From assembly GCA_965216905.1 (NCBI GenBank), contig OZ244213.1, positions 3,100,001 to 3,164,000 on the forward strand: DNA of 64,000 nucleotides. Reading direction: 5' to 3'. This stretch comes from G965216905 sp965216905. Its GTDB lineage: Bacteria > Actinomycetota > Acidimicrobiia > Spongiisociales > ZC4RG35. The position numbers and the translations under genes were made by a program. Positions 1 through 8,378 of this stretch are shown one piece after another. Under the pieces are notes generated by a model, which ran no database searches, was not told where the DNA came from, and worked only from the letters and a program-made list of their open reading frames with translations. Position 1 is the stretch's first letter. Each line of letters starts with the position of its first letter.

Positions 1-699
1 GCGTCGGGCGATCCCCCACCGGGTCACCAGCTTCATCGCCTCGACCACGATATCGCCTGTCATCTTGGATGTGCCCTCGGCCCGGTCCCGGAACACGATT
101 GGTACCTCGGTGATCGATGCCCCGGCATCGACGGCTGCCAACGCCATCTCGATCTGAAAGGCATATCCGGAAGCCTCGGTCCGCTCGAAGGCGAGGGTCT
201 GAAGTGTGCCGGCCCGCCATGCCCGAAAGCCGGCCGTGGCGTCTCGGATACCGATCCCGAGCAATGCCTGGGCGTACACATTCCCGCCGCGGGAGATGAG
301 CTTGCGAACGAGCGACCAGTCGGGGGTGGAACCGCCGGGTACGTAGCGCGATCCGATCGCAACATCGGCACCGGCGTCGAGTGCGGCCACGAGTCGCGGG
401 ATATCGGTCGGGTTGTGGGAGAGGTCCGCATCCATCTGGACGATGACCTCCGCACCCCGATCCAGCGCCCACCGGAAACCGGCGGCATAGGCGCGGCCCA
501 GCCCTTGCTTGTGCGTTCTCCGGAGGAGCGCGACGTCGGGGTCGCCGAGCTCGACCACCAGCTCGGGTGTTCCGTCCGGAGAGTCGTCGTCCACCACCAG
601 CACCCGGTAGCCCGACAGGCGGATGGCGGCGATGACGTGCTCGATCGATTCACGCTCGTTGTACGTGGGTACGACTACCCGGACGCGTTCAGGACGCAC
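1..699 (-). CDS. Polyprenol-phosphate mannosyl/glucosyltransferase (GT2), 3' end cut by window
   Basis: This is a family 2 glycosyltransferase of the dolichol/polyprenol-phosphate mannose synthase type, which charges a membrane polyprenyl phosphate from a nucleotide sugar at the cytoplasmic face. Reading from the GTG at 699 gives a 'VVVPTYNERESIE' N-terminal nucleotide-binding strand, then 'LVVDDDSPDGT', 'QGLGRAYAAGF' and the metal-site region 'QMDADLSHNP'. 'GSRYVPGG' and 'RAEGTSKM' follow, both typical of the catalytic domain. The GTG overlaps the last codons of the DUF4193 gene, so the two are probably translationally coupled. The frame stays open to base 1, so any C-terminal membrane domain is outside the window. 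The sugar specificity is inferred from family resemblance only. Confidence 0.85.
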   Translation of the reverse strand, partial: MRPERVRVVVPTYNERESIEHVIAAIRLSGYRVLVVDDDSPDGTPELVVELGDPDVALLRRTHKQGLGRAYAAGFRWALDRGAEVIVQMDADLSHNPTDIPRLVAALDAGADVAIGSRYVPGGSTPDWSLVRKLISRGGNVYAQALLGIGIRDATAGFRAWRAGTLQTLAFERTEASGYAFQIEMALAAVDAGASITEVPIVFRDRAEGTSKMTGDIVVEAMKLVTRWGIARR

Positions 700-1108
700 A
701 GTCCAGGCAGTACATCTTCTTCTTGTTGGCGAGTTGGGTCATCCGTTTGACGAGAAAACAAGATTGACAGACGAACTCTCCCGCGCCGGCGCCCTGAGCG
801 TCGACATCCAGGGTCAGCTCTTCTCGCCGGATAGCTCGAAGCGTGGCCGCCTCGTCGACGAGCAACTGCCCCTCCTGCTCGTCGTCCCCGAGTTCCAGCT
901 CTTCGGCCTCGAGCTCCTCGAGCGCCTCGTCGGCGTTCTCGTCGGTGTCCTCGTCGGCATCGGAATCATCGGATTCGTCGTCATCGTCGCCGGCGAACTC
1001 GTCGTCCTCGAACTCGTCGTCCTCGAGGTCTTCTTCGATATCGTCTTCGAGTTCGTTGTCTTCGTCGTCGGAGAACTCGTCGTCCCCAAATTCGTCGTCT
1101 TCAGCCAT
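689..1108 (-). CDS. DUF4193 family acidic zinc-ribbon protein
   Basis: A 139-residue protein with an N-terminal stretch of about 90 residues made almost entirely of Asp and Glu. A C-terminal zinc ribbon follows, with C114-x2-C117 and C134-x2-C137. This layout fits the DUF4193 family, which is restricted to actinobacteria and has no established biochemical function. I chose the ATG at 1108; an in-frame TTG at 1114 is possible. An 'AAGG' ribosome-binding site sits just upstream. The gene overlaps the start of the downstream glycosyltransferase, suggesting one transcript. The acid-rich half produces spurious Ser- and Val-rich frames on the opposite strand. The function is unknown. Confidence 0.85.
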   Translation of the reverse strand: MAEDDEFGDDEFSDDEDNELEDDIEEDLEDDEFEDDEFAGDDDDESDDSDADEDTDENADEALEELEAEELELGDDEQEGQLLVDEAATLRAIRREELTLDVDAQGAGAGEFVCQSCFLVKRMTQLANKKKMYCLDCAS

Positions 1109-1133
1109 GCTCAAACCTTGCTCGGGCGCCGGG

Positions 1134-1139
1134 AGTATA
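1134..1139 (-). promoter_or_regulatory. Candidate -10 element for the DUF4193 gene
   Basis: Read on the minus strand this is TATACT, a near-consensus sigma-70 -10 element, about 26 bases before the ATG at 1108. No convincing -35 is visible. The same hexamer lies upstream of mpa, secG and a vapB antitoxin in this window. Confidence 0.45.
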
Positions 1140-1200
1140 TGTCATGACGATCCGAATGGGCCGGAACGCCTCGCTGGGAGTGTGCGTCGGCCGTTGACGG

Positions 1201-2088
1201 TCAAATCTGAAGCGTGATCGCCGCCGGCAGAACACCGACGTCCACGGGCGTCATTCCGACCAGGTCACCGTCGGCCTCGACGGGCCATGCGATGTCGGTC
1301 TCCAGTCGGAGTCCGGCCAGTGGCTTCCGGCGAACGCCGGGCTCTCGCAGATGGAGTCCTCGCATGAGCTTGGGTACCAGAGCCGGCGCCGCCCACTTGT
1401 TGGCGTCGATGATCTGCACGTCCAGTTCGCCGTCCATGAGCATTGCCTTCGGAGCGATGTTCCAACCGCCACCGAAGAACTGCCCATTGGCGAGGATCGC
1501 CGCGAGCGCCGGCGTCTCGCCGACGGTCCATCCTTCCGCGACGACCCGCACCGCGGTTCTGGGGAAGCCGGGGAGCCGGGTGGCGAAGCCCGCCGGGTAC
1601 CGAGCCGGCCCGAGCCCGCGAGGGAGGCGTTGGGCGCTTTCGACCGCAGCCGCGCCGACCCCAGCTTGCGCAACATTGACGAAGTGTCTCCGCCCCCACT
1701 CGCCGTCCAAAACGCCGACGTCCACCGCGTACGGCTCTCCTCGCCGAAGGCGGACGGCCGCCTCCAGCAGGTCGGTACCCCTGCCAAAGGTCCTCAGCAG
1801 GTCGCATCCGGTTCCGGCGGGAAGCACTCCGAGGGGGAGAGCGGGCTCGGTTGGGCCTGCGGCCATGATCGCGTCCACGACGGTCGAGACGGTGCCGTCG
1901 CCACCCACGACCGCCAGCGCGTCTCCGGCCCGAGCCGCCGCCTGGGCGAGACTGCGCATCCGGCCGGACGTCGTCACGACCTCGACATGGGAGGTGACAC
2001 CGGCGCGATCGAGCGCCTCTTCCAGCACCGGCAGTGCCACCGCACGTCGCCCGGCTGCCGGATTGACCAACACCCGCCACATCGTCAT
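1201..2088 (-). CDS. Diacylglycerol kinase-family lipid kinase (YegS/DgkB-like)
   Basis: A 295-residue ATP-dependent lipid kinase of the DAGK catalytic family. It phosphorylates diacylglycerol or a related lipid at the membrane, in phospholipid recycling or lipid synthesis. The N-terminus 'MWRVLVNPAAGRR' and the nucleotide-binding 'VVGGDGTVSTV' (GGDGT at residues 62-66) are diagnostic. 'LPLGVLPAGTGCDLLRTFG' matches the G-T-x-N-D-L-type substrate motif, with Cys in place of Asn. An ATG at 2088 starts the protein directly before that motif; a GTG at 2112 is a possible alternative. It lies 60 bp downstream of helY on the same strand. The true lipid substrate cannot be told from sequence. Confidence 0.88.
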   Translation of the reverse strand: MTMWRVLVNPAAGRRAVALPVLEEALDRAGVTSHVEVVTTSGRMRSLAQAAARAGDALAVVGGDGTVSTVVDAIMAAGPTEPALPLGVLPAGTGCDLLRTFGRGTDLLEAAVRLRRGEPYAVDVGVLDGEWGRRHFVNVAQAGVGAAAVESAQRLPRGLGPARYPAGFATRLPGFPRTAVRVVAEGWTVGETPALAAILANGQFFGGGWNIAPKAMLMDGELDVQIIDANKWAAPALVPKLMRGLHLREPGVRRKPLAGLRLETDIAWPVEADGDLVGMTPVDVGVLPAAITLQI

Positions 2089-2148
2089 CGGAGACTCAGG
2101 CGATCCACGCACGCGGACCGTTCGGGCCGGTTCGGTTCCGTTCGTCGA

Positions 2149-4686
2149 TCACGTGCGGACACCCTGCGCAGCAACCACACCTCGGTCGATGGCCCCGATG
2201 GCGGCGCGAGCCGTCGGTTCGAGGTGGCCGAAGGTGTCGCGAATCTGACGGAGCAGATCGACCAGCTGGCGGCACACTCGGACGAAGTCGCCGGGTGCCA
2301 ACGCCGACCCGGGGAGCTCCTCCAGTGCGGCTCCTTCCGCCCATGCCATCGCCGCCTCGACGAATCCGGCGTCGGGTGAACGGGTGGCCGGCAGCCGGTG
2401 GTGCCGCTCCATCTCGGCCAGCTCGTCGACCACCTCGAGGACTCGGTCGTAGCGGTGCTGGAGCTGACGGTCCGGCCATGCGACGGCCGACTCGGTGTCA
2501 TTGCGCGGCTCATACACGAAGCATGACACCAACGACGCGAAGCCAGGAGGTTCGAGGTCCGAGAGCAGCCCGCGCTCGATGCACTCCACCAGTGCCAGGT
2601 CGGTCTCGCAGTAGATGTGTCGGAGACGATCTCCTCGCGGTGCCAGTGACCACCCGTCGGTGTACGCCCAGTCGTCCAGGAGGTCGTGGATCGCGTGAAA
2701 CTCACCAACCAGACCGATGCCTTGCTGGCGCAGGCGATCGCGGTACTGCCCAATCCTTCGCTCGGTCCGCCGTGCCTTGCGAAGCCACGACACGTGGGAC
2801 CCTGCATCTGGGCACGTTGCGACGGGGTGGTCGATCGTTCGGCGCTTGCGCTTCCGGGGCTTGGGTTGCCCGCGGGGAACGGCTCGAAGCCGGCGAAGCA
2901 GCCGCTGCATTCCTTTGTGATCCTTCTTGGGCGGAATCGAGCCCAACTCCAGACGGGTGACCCTGGCCACGCCACCGGTGAAATCTCGAGCGGTGATGGT
3001 CGACGTCCGTCCGCTGGTGCTGAGAACCAGATAACGGAGGCCGGTGTTGCTGCGGGCCAGGCGCTTGAGCACCATGTAGCGGCCGTCACGCCGTCCCCCG
3101 TCGACGTCGATGACGTCGCCCGGGGAGAAGGGGGCGGAACCGGGGTCGGCGGGATCGTCGGGCTGCTCGAGAAGGAGCAGATACTCGGCCACCGAACCCC
3201 GCTCGCATTCGGCCATGGCCAATTCGTTCCCCAGGCGGTCCTGCATCGCTTCGAGCGCGGCGAGGCCGGCGGTCGCCGAACCGTCGCGCTGATACTGGGC
3301 GAACGATGCGGACAACAACGCTTCCGCCTCCTCCTCCGAGTAGTTGGCGATGAGGTTGGCCGCCATGTTGTAGGTGGGGCGGAATGACGACCGCAGCGGA
3401 TGAGAACCTGCCGCGGCGATATCGACGACCTGCTCGAAGCCGACGAAACGCGAGTGGAGCACGATGCCATGACCGATGACATCGATCCCTCGCCGACCCG
3501 CCCGGCCCGTGAGTTGGGTGTAGTCGCCCGGTTCGAGGAGTCGATGACCCTCCCCGTCGAATTTGCTCAGCGAGTCGAGCACCACCGTCCGAGCCGGCAT
3601 GTTGATGCCGAGCGCCAATGTCTCGGTCGCGAACACGACCCGAATGAGCCCGAGCGAGAAGAGCTCCTCGACCGTCTCCTTGAAGGCCGGCACCATCCCG
3701 GCGTGGTGGGGAGCGACTCCGGCCTCCAGCCCGGCCAGCCAGCGCCCGTACTCCAGCGCGGCGAGATCGTTCTCTCCGAGGTGGTCGGTGCGCGCCTCGG
3801 CGACGGATCGAATCGTCTGACGCTCGTCGGGCGACGTGAGGCGCAGGCCGCTCTCCAAGACGCTGAGTGCCGCCGCATTGCAGCCCGCTCTCGAGAAGAT
3901 GAAGTAGATGGCGGGAAGCATGGACCGGTCTGCGAGCTCACCGACGACCTCGACGCGGCCAGGGGTGGTGTAGCGACGACGACGCCCTCGCTCCATAGAG
4001 AGTGCCCGGTCGATACGAGGGTTGGGACGGCGTCGCCCGTCGCGCTCGGTGAACAGCGGCTCCATGACGAGCCGCTCCTCCCCCATCCGGTCCGCCATCA
4101 AATAATGGTTCTCGAGTGGGACCGGCCGCTCCGTAGCCACGATCAGCTCGATGCCCCGGCGACGCTCGTTCAGCCAACCCGCGAACTCGTCGGCATTGGC
4201 GATCGTGGCCGAGAGCGCCACCAGCCGAACATGCTCCGGGGCATGGATGATGATCTCCTCCCACACCGCTCCCCGGAAACGGTCTTGGAGATAGTGCACC
4301 TCATCGAGCACGACATACTCGACGTCATCGAGTGTGTCGGCGTCGGCGTAGATCATGTTGCGGAGCACTTCGGTGGTCATGACCACGACCGGCGCGTGGG
4401 GATTGACGACGTTGTCTCCGGTCAGCAGGCCAACCCGGTCACGTCCATACGTCGTGGCGAGGTCCGTGAACTTCTGATTCGACAGCGCCTTGATGGGCGT
4501 CGTGTAGAACGCACGCCGGCCCGCGTCGACCGCCAGCCGGATGGCCATTTCGGCGATCAGCGTCTTCCCGGACCCGGTCGGTGCGGTGACCACGACACCG
4601 TCTCCCCGGCGGAGGGCTTCGGCCGCCTCGATCTGGAACGGATCGGCCCGGTACGGAAGCCCGGACAGGAAGGAGTCGAGCGTCAC
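2149..4686 (-). CDS. helY: Ski2/Mtr4-like superfamily 2 RNA helicase HelY
   Basis: An 845-residue DExH helicase that unwinds RNA using ATP; bacterial HelY-type proteins are related to exosome helicases Ski2/Mtr4. Walker A is 'APTGSGKT' (K41, T42), motif II is DEVH at residues 128-131, motif III is 'ALSATI', and motif VI is 'QLTGRAGRRGID'. A long C-terminal accessory region follows. The start is the GTG at 4686, whose last bases overlap the tatC stop as GTGA. A longer open frame reaches 5475 but merely runs through tatC out of frame. The tatB-tatC-helY order is the same as in mycobacteria. The physiological RNA targets are unknown. Confidence 0.93.
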   Translation of the reverse strand: MTLDSFLSGLPYRADPFQIEAAEALRRGDGVVVTAPTGSGKTLIAEMAIRLAVDAGRRAFYTTPIKALSNQKFTDLATTYGRDRVGLLTGDNVVNPHAPVVVMTTEVLRNMIYADADTLDDVEYVVLDEVHYLQDRFRGAVWEEIIIHAPEHVRLVALSATIANADEFAGWLNERRRGIELIVATERPVPLENHYLMADRMGEERLVMEPLFTERDGRRRPNPRIDRALSMERGRRRRYTTPGRVEVVGELADRSMLPAIYFIFSRAGCNAAALSVLESGLRLTSPDERQTIRSVAEARTDHLGENDLAALEYGRWLAGLEAGVAPHHAGMVPAFKETVEELFSLGLIRVVFATETLALGINMPARTVVLDSLSKFDGEGHRLLEPGDYTQLTGRAGRRGIDVIGHGIVLHSRFVGFEQVVDIAAAGSHPLRSSFRPTYNMAANLIANYSEEEAEALLSASFAQYQRDGSATAGLAALEAMQDRLGNELAMAECERGSVAEYLLLLEQPDDPADPGSAPFSPGDVIDVDGGRRDGRYMVLKRLARSNTGLRYLVLSTSGRTSTITARDFTGGVARVTRLELGSIPPKKDHKGMQRLLRRLRAVPRGQPKPRKRKRRTIDHPVATCPDAGSHVSWLRKARRTERRIGQYRDRLRQQGIGLVGEFHAIHDLLDDWAYTDGWSLAPRGDRLRHIYCETDLALVECIERGLLSDLEPPGFASLVSCFVYEPRNDTESAVAWPDRQLQHRYDRVLEVVDELAEMERHHRLPATRSPDAGFVEAAMAWAEGAALEELPGSALAPGDFVRVCRQLVDLLRQIRDTFGHLEPTARAAIGAIDRGVVAAQGVRT

Positions 4687-5408
4687 TTGCGGAGCACGAG
4701 GCGCACCAGCCAGTAGGTGGCCTCGTAGAACAGGTACAGCGGGATCGAGAGAAGCGAAAGGGTGAGCGCATCGCCGGTCGGTGTGATGGCCGCCGCCACG
4801 ATCACGATGATGAGAACGGCCCATCGTCGACCGCTGGCGAGTTGTCCCGAGGTGATCGCCCCCGTGGCGGCCGCCAGGAACAAGAACACGGGGTAGAGGA
4901 ACGACACACCGAACGCCAGCATGAATCGCAGGACGAAAGAGAAGTACTCGTTGGCTCGGAAGTTGGTCTGCAGGTCGGGGAAGATGCCCAGGAAGAAGTC
5001 GAGGGCACGGGGAAGCGTCCAGTACGCGAAGACGCAGCCGAACAGGAAGAGGGCAACACACGCCGTGACGATCGGGACCGCCCATCGTCGCTCTCGGGTG
5101 TTCAACGCCGGCGCAACGAAAGCCCAGACCTGATAGAGCACGACCGGACTTCCGAGAATCAGCCCGGCGAACAGCGCGATCTTCATCAGCAACGAGAACG
5201 ACTCGGTTGGACCGAATACCTGCAGGTCGCAGCTCGCACACGCAACTTCGTAGGGACGCTGCAGGAGGCCTTTCAACGGGTTGGCGAAGACGAGCCCCAC
5301 CAGAGCGCCGATGAACACCCCCACGGCCGCCCGGACGATCCGCCAGCGCAGCTCGTTGAGGTGGGCGAGGAGCGGCTGGGGTTGGTCGCGGTCGTCGCCC
5401 GCCGTCAC
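4683..5408 (-). CDS. tatC: Sec-independent protein translocase TatC
   Basis: A 241-residue polytopic membrane protein and the core signal-peptide receptor of the twin-arginine translocase, which exports folded proteins. The N-terminal 'LLAHLNELRWRIVRAA' is the conserved cytoplasmic segment preceding the first helix. Five further hydrophobic helices follow, with 'SFSLLMKIALFAGLILGSP' and 'FVLRFMLAFGVSFLYP' recognisable. The length is usual for the family. The start is a GTG that overlaps the tatB stop (GTGA), and the stop in turn overlaps the helY start, so the three genes are translationally coupled. Confidence 0.95.
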   Translation of the reverse strand: MTAGDDRDQPQPLLAHLNELRWRIVRAAVGVFIGALVGLVFANPLKGLLQRPYEVACASCDLQVFGPTESFSLLMKIALFAGLILGSPVVLYQVWAFVAPALNTRERRWAVPIVTACVALFLFGCVFAYWTLPRALDFFLGIFPDLQTNFRANEYFSFVLRFMLAFGVSFLYPVFLFLAAATGAITSGQLASGRRWAVLIIVIVAAAITPTGDALTLSLLSIPLYLFYEATYWLVRLVLRK

Positions 5409-5914
5409 TCGGTGGCCCGTTCCTCGCCGCCGTCATCCGCCGATCCCGAGTCCAGCCACGCTTCGGCGACCTCATCGTCGCGGTCGGAACCGCTCACCGG
5501 CATCCAGGACGCCGGCGACGGTGTGTCAGGCGCCGGACTTCCGCCGACCTGGGTGGGCTCGTCCGTCAACGCCGTACCGGTCCGTTCGATCTCGGCCAAG
5601 TCGGCCATCGCATCCTCCGGCGTCGGTCCGGAGATGGGCTTCTCACCGACCCATTCGACGTCTCCGGCCCTGCGGACGTCCTCCTGGACTTCCTCGACCG
5701 CCTGCTTGACGTCCTGGAGCGGCTCTTGAAACTGTCGCTTCACCTCGGAGATGTCGCCCACTTCGGCCTCGAGCCCGGCCTGGAGCTCGCGGGCGGCTCG
5801 GCGGAGTTCGGCAGCCCACCGCCCCACTTTGCGGGCGGTGTCGGGGAGACGTTGTGGCCCCAGCACCACGAGCGCCACCAAGAGAATCATGAAGATCTCG
5901 GGGCCCTGAATCAT
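5405..5914 (-). CDS. tatB: Twin-arginine translocase subunit TatB/TatA
   Basis: A 169-residue protein with one N-terminal membrane helix (about residues 5-21, 'EIFMILLVALVVLGPQRLP') followed by an amphipathic helix and a long charged, partly coiled tail. The 'GP' hinge and 'RLPDTARKVGRWAAELRRA' are typical of TatA/TatB proteins. The Glu near the start of the helix and the long tail favour TatB, which together with TatC binds signal peptides. No second tatA-like gene is in the window. It is coupled to tatC by a 4-bp overlap. An intergenic hairpin separates it from the gene upstream. Confidence 0.88.
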   Translation of the reverse strand: MIQGPEIFMILLVALVVLGPQRLPDTARKVGRWAAELRRAARELQAGLEAEVGDISEVKRQFQEPLQDVKQAVEEVQEDVRRAGDVEWVGEKPISGPTPEDAMADLAEIERTGTALTDEPTQVGGSPAPDTPSPASWMPVSGSDRDDEVAEAWLDSGSADDGGEERATE

Positions 5915-5997
5915 GCCGCCATGCTAGAAGTCCGATCGACGTTGGCGATCCTCGGCCGCCATGCCGGGGACCGGAACCCGGTGCGGGTGCCATCCCA

Positions 5998-6040
5998 CCG
6001 GACGCGTCGAGTTCCCGACAGCTCCCCCGGACGCGTCGAA
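5998..6040 (+). repeat. Short direct repeat, two copies of CCGGACGCGTCGA
   Basis: The 13-base word CCGGACGCGTCGA occurs at 5998-6010 and again at 6028-6040, a period of 30 bases, in the gap between the zinc-ribbon gene and tatB. The second copy runs into the left arm of the hairpin at 6036. It may be a protein-binding site or a chance slippage product. Confidence 0.5.
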
Positions 6041-6089
6041 GCCCCACCTCGGTGATCCGCTGCGGAGAAGGACCGGGGTGGGGCTTCGA
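6036..6089 (-). terminator. Hairpin terminator after the zinc-ribbon gene
   Basis: Two 17-base arms (TCGAAGCCCCACCTCGG at 6036-6052 and its near-perfect complement at 6073-6089, with one G-U type mismatch) enclose a 20-base loop. The stem lies 13 bases beyond the stop of the minus-strand zinc-ribbon gene. There is no clear U-tract, so it may be a GC-rich actinobacterial terminator or an attenuator limiting read-through into tatB. Confidence 0.55.
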
Positions 6090-6101
6090 AAGAAGCGCGG
6101 T

Positions 6102-6392
6102 TCAGTTGGCGAGGAGACGCAGAGGATCGACCTCGGTGTTGATGGCGGTCACGAACTGGGAGATCTCAGACTCGGTGATGGGATCGGGACGGATCACTTC
6201 GTAGGCCACTCCGGTGGCGAGCAGAACGCTGACGACCCGGGCGTTGGCGGGACGGCGCTGCTGCTCTCCGCACGTCGGACAATCGAACCGATAGGAGCCG
6301 CTGTCCTCCGAGGGAATCAGTTCGAGTGCGAGATCGCTCGGTGTGAGCTCGACGTCGCCGCACCGGCTGCACGTGGTCTTGATGGTGGTCAT
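6102..6392 (-). CDS. Small zinc-ribbon protein between pafC and tatB
   Basis: A 96-residue protein with C8-x2-C11 and C38-x2-C41, a likely zinc-binding ribbon, followed by a helical C-terminal half without obvious motifs. The ATG at 6392 is preceded by 'GGAGAAGG', a good ribosome-binding site, and directly starts the cysteine-containing region; longer open reading upstream is probably not translated. I do not recognise a named family. It sits in the same orientation as pafC (68 bp gap) and has its own hairpin downstream. That suggests it is the last gene of the paf transcript and could be a regulator or a nucleic-acid-binding protein. The function is unknown. Confidence 0.75.
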   Translation of the reverse strand: MTTIKTTCSRCGDVELTPSDLALELIPSEDSGSYRFDCPTCGEQQRRPANARVVSVLLATGVAYEVIRPDPITESEISQFVTAINTEVDPLRLLAN

Positions 6393-6460
6393 GTCGCCTT
6401 CTCCGCTTGTGTCCGGGTACGTGTGTGATATCGGCGATGACCGGGCGAGACTTGAGGGCG

Positions 6461-7399
6461 TCAATCCGGATCTCGGTATCGGTTGAGCAACCCCGACCGC
6501 ATCTCGTGCAATCGAGCACGAACCTCGGGTCCCTCGACCAATCGAGCGTCCGAACCCAGCCGGAGCAAGAGTCCGGCAGCCACCGAAGGGTCGTACGCAG
6601 AGAAGCGAACCCGGACGGTGTCGCCCTTCCGTTCCATCTCCTCGACCGGGTAGTACTCGAGGACCCAGGCCGCACCCGGGGTGAGATCGATCACACAGAC
6701 GACGTCGCCTTCAGACGGCGTGTAGCGGATCTCCGGGAGCGGGCGATTCGGTGGTGGATCGAATCGCCCACCGGTCACCCGGACGTCGCGGATACGGTCG
6801 AGCCGGAAGATCCGCTCCGCTCCGGCCAGCCGGCAGTGTGCCGAGACGTACCAGTTGCCAAGGGATGTGAACACCGACCAGGGCTCGATCTCTCGGAGGC
6901 TCGTGTCGCCCCGGCTGAGCGTCGAGTAGGTGATCTCGACAACGTTGCCTTGGGACGCCGCGGACCGAAGCCTCCCTGCCAGATCGGGCTCGGAGCCGGA
7001 AACGTCCACCGTGACGAGATCTTCATCGTTGGGCATGAGCGCCGCGCTGAGCTTGTCGACGGCCGAGGCCAGCGCCGCCGATCCCTGTCCGGAGCCCACC
7101 ACGGTCAACCCTGCGGCGAGGAGTGCCACCGCTTCGCCCGGACTCAGTCGAGGCGCTCGCGAGAAATAGTCGGCCGTGTCCACCACAACCCGGTCATCGT
7201 CGACGTAGGCCACCATGAGATCGCCGGGGCCGTACCCCGGCAGGCCACACACGAAGATCAGATCGAGGTCCTCGAGAAGCTGACGTCTGCTGTAGCCGAA
7301 GCGTTCACAGACCTCGTCGATGCTGGCTCCACGATTGGCGATGACCCAGGGGACCATCGCCAGAATCCTCGTCAGCCGTGCTGCCGTTCGCGTACTCAT
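6461..7399 (-). CDS. pafC: WYL-domain transcriptional regulator PafC
   Basis: A 312-residue protein with an N-terminal winged-helix region ('IDEVCERFGYSRRQLLEDLD') and a C-terminal WYL domain ('WYVSAHCRLAGAERIFRLDR'). PafB and PafC form a heterodimer that, in mycobacteria, activates the RecA-independent DNA-damage response and is co-expressed with pafA. The start is the ATG at 7399, which overlaps the pafB stop as ATGA. The open frame further upstream is a shadow of pafB. Its position after pafA and pafB supports the name. Confidence 0.92.
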   Translation of the reverse strand: MSTRTAARLTRILAMVPWVIANRGASIDEVCERFGYSRRQLLEDLDLIFVCGLPGYGPGDLMVAYVDDDRVVVDTADYFSRAPRLSPGEAVALLAAGLTVVGSGQGSAALASAVDKLSAALMPNDEDLVTVDVSGSEPDLAGRLRSAASQGNVVEITYSTLSRGDTSLREIEPWSVFTSLGNWYVSAHCRLAGAERIFRLDRIRDVRVTGGRFDPPPNRPLPEIRYTPSEGDVVCVIDLTPGAAWVLEYYPVEEMERKGDTVRVRFSAYDPSVAAGLLLRLGSDARLVEGPEVRARLHEMRSGLLNRYRDPD

Positions 7400-8316
7400 G
7401 CGACGACGCCCTTCAGATGCTCGATCACCCGCTGGCGGAGTTCCGGCGGCTCCAGCACCTCGGCGTGAACACCGAAGGACAGCACCCAGCCGACGAATGC
7501 GTCGACGTTCACCACATCGAGCTGTGTTTCGACCGAGCCATCGGTTTGGAGTGTGGATGCGCCACTTCCACCCAACCGACGAGTAGCCCACCACGCAGCC
7601 TCGGGATCGAACCGCACGACCGCCGTCAACGGTTCTTCGCTGCCGGCCTCCCACGGATGGCCGGACAGGGCTCGCCCGATATCGACGTCTGCTCGGCGCT
7701 CGAAGCCTCCGTCGGTGATGTCGAGAGCCTCGATTCGATCCACCCGGTAGACGCGTTCCTCGTCATCCGCGATGGCGACGAGATACCAGTGGCCACGCCG
7801 GTGGCCGATGCCGTGTGGGGCGACACGACGGCGCCGGCCGCGATAGACGATCTCGGCGGTCCGGCGGTCGATGATGGCTTGATACAAGTCGGCGAGTCGG
7901 TCGCTCTCGGCGCCGAGGTCTGCCCCGAGCGGCTCGACGCCCTCGGTGGTTCGCGCACCTCCCAACTTGAGGATGGCTTCGGCGCCGGCCGGTTGTCCGC
8001 CGATGCGCACCACCTGGGCGGCCAGCCACAGTGCCGCACGTTCCTCGTCATCGAGGTCCGGGTCGGGCATCTCGTACTCATCCGGCGGGATGACGTACCC
8101 CTGTTCGACCTCCCAGGCATCGGTCGGCGCAAGCCGGAGCGGAACACCCATCCGCCGGAGGAGTTCCTTGTCGCGAGCGAACATCCTGGCAAACGCCTCG
8201 TCGCTCTGTTGGTCGTACCCGGCCACCGTCTGGCGGATTTCGTCGGCGGTGACGGGTCGGCCGACCGTCAGGAGGAAGGCCAGGAGATTCAAGACCCGTT
8301 CGATCACGTTGCGCAT
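7396..8316 (-). CDS. pafB: WYL-domain transcriptional regulator PafB
   Basis: A 306-residue partner of PafC. It begins 'MRNVIERVLNLLAFLLTVGR' with a helix-turn-helix segment ('VTADEIRQTVAGY') and ends with a WYL domain including 'GHWYLVAIADDEERVYRVDR'. The WYL fold is thought to sense a ligand, possibly single-stranded DNA, and to switch the regulator on. It is 62 bp downstream of pafA and overlaps pafC by 4 bp, so the three are likely one operon. It has no role in pupylation itself. Confidence 0.92.
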   Translation of the reverse strand: MRNVIERVLNLLAFLLTVGRPVTADEIRQTVAGYDQQSDEAFARMFARDKELLRRMGVPLRLAPTDAWEVEQGYVIPPDEYEMPDPDLDDEERAALWLAAQVVRIGGQPAGAEAILKLGGARTTEGVEPLGADLGAESDRLADLYQAIIDRRTAEIVYRGRRRRVAPHGIGHRRGHWYLVAIADDEERVYRVDRIEALDITDGGFERRADVDIGRALSGHPWEAGSEEPLTAVVRFDPEAAWWATRRLGGSGASTLQTDGSVETQLDVVNVDAFVGWVLSFGVHAEVLEPPELRQRVIEHLKGVVA

Positions 8317-8378
8317 AGGAAGATGCCTACCGGGTCACGACGCCCGGAACAAGGACCTTGCGAGGCCCGAGTGGGCGG

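Noticed and set aside
843..1217. Ser-rich and Val-rich open frames opposite the DUF4193 gene
   Set aside because: They are antisense translations of Asp/Glu-rich low-complexity codons and have no ribosome-binding site or family resemblance.
2149..5475. A single 1108-residue open frame covering helY and tatC
   Set aside because: The first 263 codons run through tatC in another frame and show no helicase features; the real HelY begins at the GTG at 4686.
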